From positions 6,386,001 to 6,450,000 of the forward strand of contig OY992834.1 in the NCBI GenBank assembly GCA_963921425.1: a stretch of 64,000 bases of DNA. The letters are read 5' to 3'. The stretch is from Dryas octopetala (Eukaryota; Streptophyta; Magnoliopsida; Rosales; Rosaceae). The notes under the pieces were generated by a model. The model had not been told where the DNA came from and did not search any database. It was given only the letters and a program-made list of their open reading frames with translations. The stretch's first letter is position 1. Each line of letters starts with the position of its first letter. Below, piece after piece: positions 58,522 to 64,000 of this stretch. The position numbers and the translations under genes were made by a program.

Positions 58522-59504
58522 GTTCGATCCTCTCTCTTTCTCGCTTTCATATGATTCTAATATCGATTTGTTTCGTTCGTTGCTATTGATTGCATTGCGA
58601 GTCTGCTGGATCACTACGATTTGATTGTGATCTTTGAATCAGCATTGGCTTTGAATCGCACACATCGTTTTCCGATCTTTATTTATATTCAATCTTGATA
58701 TATTTTTTTTTTCTGTTTGATTTTCGAGTGTTGTTGAATGATTCGATGTTTTGATTTTTTTTCTTTTTGATCTGATTCACTGTATGTTTTGTTCTATAAT
58801 TGGTTTTATCGTAATGATCTGCTTCTGTTAGATCTTACATCGTTGATAAATTTCTACACATGTTATTTCTGTAATCTTTTGCTGCCCTTAATTTTAGTAG
58901 AAATTGGTCATCGGATCAAGAATTCTGATTAGTGTGCATTAGGGAATTTTATTATCTGTAAGTGGGAGTTTTTGATTGCATGTTTTCTTTTTTAATTGCT
59001 TATATTATAATAATCTTCTCCTTTGTTAGATCTGTCACTTTGTCTAAACCTGCTCCGGTGCTCCCTCGTTTTTGGTCATTTGCTGCTTTTTTTTTGGTTC
59101 TGTGGTATTTTATTTTATTTTATCCTATTTGTTTTTATTGGTGTATTCTTGCTGTCCCAAATTCTATTTTAATCTGGTAAACCGGGCTACAGTTCTGGTC
59201 ATCCATAATTTTTTAATTTTTCTTTTTTGAAGTTATGCATTTATCTTAGTTTTCTTTTATAATTAGAGCAATTTTATTTTCTTCAGTAATTGTTTTCCCC
59301 AATATGTTTGTTTTACAAGAAGTAGCTTTGCATTAAGCCATTCCCTTCATGGATGGTAAAATTGTGCTTTTGATATTGATTTATTAGTTTTCAGGCTTAA
59401 CTTGCTATGCCATTGGTGACTTTTTGAAATTGATTTGTCAAAGAAATTTGTTTCCTAGAGTTTATGACTGGGTTTCTTACATATTTTTGTATCTTCATGA
59501 ACAG
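58522..59504 (+). other. 5' leader intron of EF-1alpha
   Basis: Donor TATCAG|GTTCGATCC and acceptor CATGAACAG|TTTC define a 983-base T-rich intron ending 20 bases before the ATG. Plant EF-1alpha genes typically have such a leader intron, which raises expression. Confidence 0.8.
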
Positions 59505-59524
59505 TTTCAACTTAACACTTCATA

Positions 59525-61410
59525 ATGGGTAAGGAGAAGTTTCACATCAACATTGTGGTCATTGGCCACGTCGACTCTGGGAAGTCAACCACCACTGGCC
59601 ATTTGATCTACAAGCTTGGAGGTATTGACAAGCGTGTGATTGAGAGGTTCGAAAAGGAGGCTGCTGAGATGAACAAGAGATCATTCAAGTATGCTTGGGT
59701 GCTTGACAAGCTCAAGGCTGAGCGTGAGCGTGGTATTACCATTGATATTGCCCTTTGGAAGTTTGAGACTACCAAGTACTACTGCACTGTCATTGATGCT
59801 CCTGGTCATCGTGACTTCATCAAGAACATGATTACTGGAACTTCCCAAGCTGACTGTGCTGTCCTCATTATTGACTCCACCACTGGAGGTTTTGAAGCTG
59901 GTATTTCCAAGGATGGTCAGACCCGTGAGCATGCTCTTCTTGCCTTTACTCTTGGTGTGAAGCAAATGATTTGCTGCTGCAACAAGGTATGTTTGGGACA
60001 TTGTGTTTTAGTAGTTCACAGTAAATTACTAAAATGAGTATCTTGTTTGTGTTTGTAAATGTGTATCCTGTAATTGTGACGTGAGATTTCTCTCTGGAAT
60101 TCTCATGCTTTAAAAAGGGAGCAAGCAGTGTTAATGTTTGTAGATTCCCAACTAAACGTCACAAAGAAAGCCCTGAAACGTTGACGGTCCTCCCATTTGT
60201 GGGAGCTCCTCCGTTATGGGGTGGTCTCATATTCCATCACCTTGTGGAGCGGCGTTTGCATTTACCATTTGGGACTGGCCATGAGACATACATTCCTTCT
60301 CCTTTGTTCTCTTATTTTTCATAAAAAAATTGAGTACCAAATGTTATTGTTTGTCTAAATTTGAATTTTACTTTATTTGAATTGATTATCAATTGAGATC
60401 AATTCATTTTTGTCTACTGTTATTGTTTATTATGAATTGAGATCAATCCATTTTTGTCTACTGTTATTGTTTGTCTAAATTTGAATTTTACTTTATTGTT
60501 ACTGATATCAATTGTTTTTATTTCATAGATGGATGCTACGACTCCAAAGTACTCAAAAGCAAGGTATGATGAAATTGTGAAGGAAGTCTCATCCTATCTG
60601 AAGAAGGTTGGGTACAATCCAGACAAGATCGCCTTTGTTCCCATCTCTGGGTTTGAGGGTGATAACATGATTGAGAGGTCCACCAACCTTGACTGGTACA
60701 AGGGTCCTACCCTTCTTGAGGCCCTTGACTTGATAAATGAGCCCAAGAGGCCCTCAGACAAGCCCCTCCGACTTCCACTTCAGGATGTGTACAAGATTGG
60801 TGGCATTGGTACTGTCCCGGTCGGACGTGTTGAGACTGGTATCATTAAGCCTGGTATTGTTGTGACCTTTGGACCCTCTGGACTGACAACTGAAGTAAAG
60901 TCTGTGGAGATGCACCACGAGGCTCTTCAGGAGGCTCTTCCAGGGGACAATGTTGGCTTCAATGTGAAGAATGTTGCAGTCAAGGATCTCAAGCGTGGGT
61001 TTGTTGCCTCAAATTCTAAGGATGACCCAGCTAAGGAAGCAGCCAACTTCACCTCCCAAGTCATCATCATGAATCACCCTGGCCAGATTGGAAATGGTTA
61101 TGCCCCTGTGCTGGATTGCCACACCTCCCACATTGCTGTCAAGTTTTCTGAGATTCTGACCAAGATTGACAGAAGGTCTGGCAAGGAGCTGGAGAAGGAG
61201 CCCAAGTTTTTGAAGAATGGTGATGCTGGGTATGTTAAGATGATTCCCACTAAGCCCATGGTGGTTGAGACTTTCTCGGAGTATCCTCCACTTGGTCGAT
61301 TTGCTGTCAGGGACATGCGCCAGACTGTTGCTGTGGGAGTCATCAAGAGTGTGGAGAAGAAGGATCCTAGCGGAGCCAAGGTAACCAAGTCTGCAGCCAA
61401 GAAGAAGTGA
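59525..61410 (+). CDS. EF1A: Translation elongation factor 1-alpha
   Basis: Two coding exons, 59525-59986 and 60529-61410, give 447 residues, the normal plant length. All GTP-binding motifs are intact: G1 GHVDSGKS (14-21), G3 DAPGH (91-95) and G4 NKMD (153-156). The single coding intron falls inside NKMD (NK|MD), a position I recall as conserved in plants. The two beta-barrel domains and the lysine-rich end SAAKKK follow. The protein brings aminoacyl-tRNA to the ribosome in the cytosol, hydrolysing GTP, and also binds actin. The promoter carries TATA and telo boxes and the leader has an intron, so strong, broad expression is expected. No damage or truncation is seen. The coding intron contains small nested duplications (60341-60500). 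Confidence 0.97.
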
Positions 61411-62723
61411 ATTGTGCGCCTTGTGGGTCCTGCAAGTGAAGGCCATCAGCAGTATAGTTACAATAAAGCATGGGTTCTTGATACTAGTATTTCCAGTGGC
61501 TCTTTGAGTGTCGTCTGTTTTGCTGGTTATAGTTTTAAGTCTCCACCGTCTTCTCGTGGCTGTTCGCAGAACTGGGTGCTTGATAGGCGGTGGCGGGTCT
61601 ACTATAATCTGGAGTCCTTTACTGTTTTGTTTTTTGTTTTCAATTGTGTCTTTTGAACTTGGGATGCTTCTCTTTTCTTTATCAGCTATGGAGTTTTGAA
61701 CTTGTTCCTATGCTTCTAATTTCTGTCTTAGTTTTGTTTCAAATTTATTTTTGGTTAAACAACAATGCGAATCATTTGTCACTACTCTCCTGACCACTTT
61801 GCAATATTCGGAGAGGGAGGGAGAGGGAGAGTCGATAATATGCGCACAAGACTGGTTTCTCTTTAGAAGATCAACGCGAAGTTGCCTTTGCAACTCAATT
61901 TTATGGCATTTCACATTTTAATTATTCAATAATGCTAAATGTATTACATTTACTATCTCTTTAATTAAGGTGAGATCTACTTGTATTGGTGGACTTCACC
62001 TCTCACTCCTAACAACTTCTTTCTTTATCCAAAAAAAAAAAATTGAATCTGTCACATAAATCAAGACTACTTGGGTTGAAATTTGAAAATAGATAAGGGA
62101 AGACTAATAATAAGGACCATGCCATCTTCTCTTAATTCTGTTTCTACTTGACTTATAATATTTGTGCGCCGTTTGGCTTGGTAGCAGCAGGTTTCAAAAA
62201 AATGGCTACATGTTTTCTCTGGAACCATATATTATTTTCAATTTATACGAAAGCAAATTGTTGCAAAATTTTGTCCTGTTTGATTGTGAGTACTCAACGA
62301 ATTTACTTCCCTTCAAAACTATTTTTAATCCACAATTCATTCTAGCCTTGTTGTGGCCTTGGGGGGAGGTAGAGTCAGACACAAAGCAGCTCTTTATGGC
62401 TTGCGAGGACAGCCCTGGAATCAGCAGTGTTGAACAAACTGGGATTGACCTCTTCCAAAATATGTGCAACTTAAATCAAAATGGGGCAAAAATATTAAAT
62501 CAGTAATGATAAACAAATTGACATGGTGTGCAGACCACACTAATCATTTATCCATAGCAAATAACCCAAAACTTAATTATTTCTTTATCCAAAAACACGA
62601 AACTGGTGTCTCATGAATCAAAAAAACAGGTATGAGTACCCACATAGGCTCATCCCAATACATGTTTTGTATAACATAATTCAGCCATCAAGAGCAAAAC
62701 TTCCCAGAACTCGCATCAAATGA
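61411..62723. other. Convergent 3' regions of EF-1alpha and TMEM70-like gene
   Basis: The first ~300 bases are the probable EF-1alpha 3' untranslated region and the last part that of the minus-strand gene. Open frames at 61414-61656 and 62162-62506 show no recognised family. Nothing else was seen. Confidence 0.6.
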
Positions 62724-63376
62724 TCACAAGTTCTTAAAAGCCGATTCACGAGTTGCTTTCTGTGGGGTCAGCCTTGCTAACAAAGCCTTGTTATGACAAT
62801 GATCAGCATCAACGAAGTAAAAGCTTCCATTGGCCTTGAAAGTCACAAAAGGTCTATTGGTTTCTGGTGGCCGGATATCAGCAAACTTAATAGTCCTTCG
62901 GACGGACGTTGCCAGCCATGACAACATTTCCACCTCAAAACTGTCTGAACCAGGCTTCCACCTGAGCTTGTGAATGTATGGGGTCACGAACCAGTGAAGG
63001 GCAGCTGTGGTAGAAGCACTCAAGAATATCACTGAAGATGCCACAGCGCCCTTTATGATCACATTCATGTCAGGAGATGTCATGAAGGTTATTACAGGGC
63101 CTAAGGATACAGAAAGGCAGCAGGTTGAAAGCGAGAGAAGTTTCACTTTCTTAATAGTAGATGAGATTGGACCATAGTAAACAACCCCAGAGTCTTTCTC
63201 ATCCTCCCCAGCTTCGGCCCCTCTACGTGGTCCAATGCTGATTTTGCCATCATCTTCTTTTATTGTGGCATGAGAAGCCCATCTTTTCTGAAAAGCATTT
63301 ATCTCGGCACCAGAGTTGAAACTGGGTTTGGTGTTCAGGCCAAGTGCCCATGCTCCAGACCTACAAGGTTGACACC
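62724..63376 (-). CDS. TMEM70-family mitochondrial membrane protein, 3' exon only
   Basis: The last exon runs from an acceptor (TTTCAG|GG at 63377/63376) to TGA at 62724 and encodes 216 residues. An earlier exon must supply one base of the first codon and the N-terminus. I found no convincing one before 64000, so the gene continues past the window end. Diagnostic features are VVYYGPISSTIKKVKLLSLS, two hydrophobic helices (about CCLSVSLGPVITF and VIFLSASTTAALHWFV), and the HKLRW motif after the second. TMEM70 proteins are inner-membrane factors that help assemble respiratory complexes, in animals chiefly ATP synthase. The plant role is not established to my knowledge. From memory the Arabidopsis counterpart is near At2g35790. 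Confidence 0.82.
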
Positions 63377-63419
63377 CTGAAACAGAAGATTTTACTACCA
63401 AGAGTAGTGACAAATACAA

Positions 63420-63510
63420 CTATTAGGGGGGAAAAGTAGATGGAACATGGAACTTTGTATAGCAAATAATTCAGAACAAAAGAGTTACAAAAATATTATA
63501 ATCGTAAAAC

Positions 63511-63555
<45 letters not shown>

Positions 63556-64000
63556 AAGAGATTTACAGGTAAACACAAGTTTGAAGACAATGCAAATTAC
63601 TGAAAAAATGACATCGGAATCTCATGGGGGTTGAACTTTGACCTAGCTTCTATAACGACCACAGATGTTACAGTTTTAGCATATCAAATACAATTTCATT
63701 ATGCAATAATGGATGCTAGTTTCTTCTTCTTTTTTTTTTTACAGGTTTGTTGATGGTAACAGAGTACAACCATAACAATCCACAAGTTTCATTTAAAAGA
63801 GAAAACGGTAGCATAATAACAACAGTGACCACAGCATGGAACCCTGCTTGCATCATGGTCAAGGACATATCAAAGCCTAAGTAGCATGCTGATAAAAGAG
63901 GAGAAAAAGGTTTGAAGCAAACTGAAGATTGCTGCTAGAATTAAGCCAAAGGACATATCCTACAGTTGACCATATCCAAAACAGTTTGCTATCAATTATA
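63420..64000. other. Probable intron of the TMEM70-like gene
   Basis: No coding exon was recognised. The stretch contains a GA microsatellite (63513-63552) and a T run near 63730. It probably lies inside the gene, since upstream exons are expected on the minus strand beyond the window. Confidence 0.5.

Noticed and set aside
60170..60215. CTCCCATTTGTGGGAG hairpin in the EF-1alpha intron as a regulatory RNA
   Set aside because: A single 6-bp stem is expected by chance in a window of this size and nothing else supports function.
1..64000. CRISPR arrays, defence islands or bacterial-type gene clusters
   Set aside because: All genes are spliced plant genes; the regularly spaced repeats seen are transposon or microsatellite sequence.

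Overview
The window is nuclear DNA of a flowering plant, almost certainly a eudicot with a compact genome. It is AT-rich. Its genes are broken by short GT-AG introns, and its intergenic DNA is full of small transposon remnants. No tRNA, rRNA, CRISPR array or bacterial-type operon was seen. Species cannot be fixed from sequence alone; a rosid is my guess.

Genes in order: LBD1-like transcription factor (6598-7856, +); ATP synthase subunit d of the mitochondrial peripheral stalk (10350-12346, +); an EF-hand mitochondrial carrier of the SAMTL type (13568-18427, -); the import-motor J-protein TIM14/PAM18 (22226-23764, -); calmodulin-binding IQD3-like protein (25994-28822, -); a Noc2-family ribosome-assembly protein (33856-39499, +); a plant-specific protein of unknown function (43455-44225, -); elongation factor EF-1alpha (59525-61410, +); and the 3' exon of a TMEM70-type mitochondrial membrane protein (62724-63376, -, continuing past the window end). 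Every complete gene could be spliced into one open frame of the length expected for its family. Four products are expected in mitochondria and two serve ribosome production or translation. From memory, several have Arabidopsis counterparts that are neighbours on three different chromosome segments, which suggests a fractionated ancestral block.

Between the genes lie many transposons whose ends can be read directly. Six show inverted arms flanked by exact 9-bp target duplications (Mutator-like): 19384-20162, 30788-31666, 49632-50555, 52836-53201, 55639-56185 and 56872-57795. One has an 8-bp duplication (hAT-like, 40787-41938), sitting against a large fold-back element (39752-40776).

The most unusual object is at 44674-48056. 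It is a composite retroelement bounded by 124-bp TRIM-type LTRs and a perfect 5-bp duplication GTTAC. It holds a nested tandem TRIM array and a truncated Ty1-copia pol with intact RT and RNase H reading frame. Its joints fall at LTR/primer-binding-site boundaries, which suggests template switching. No unknown gene system was found; the novelty is in the retroelement chimera, a hairpin array inside one Mutator-like element, and gene-structure oddities (a GC-AG intron, minimal uORFs, tandem duplications).
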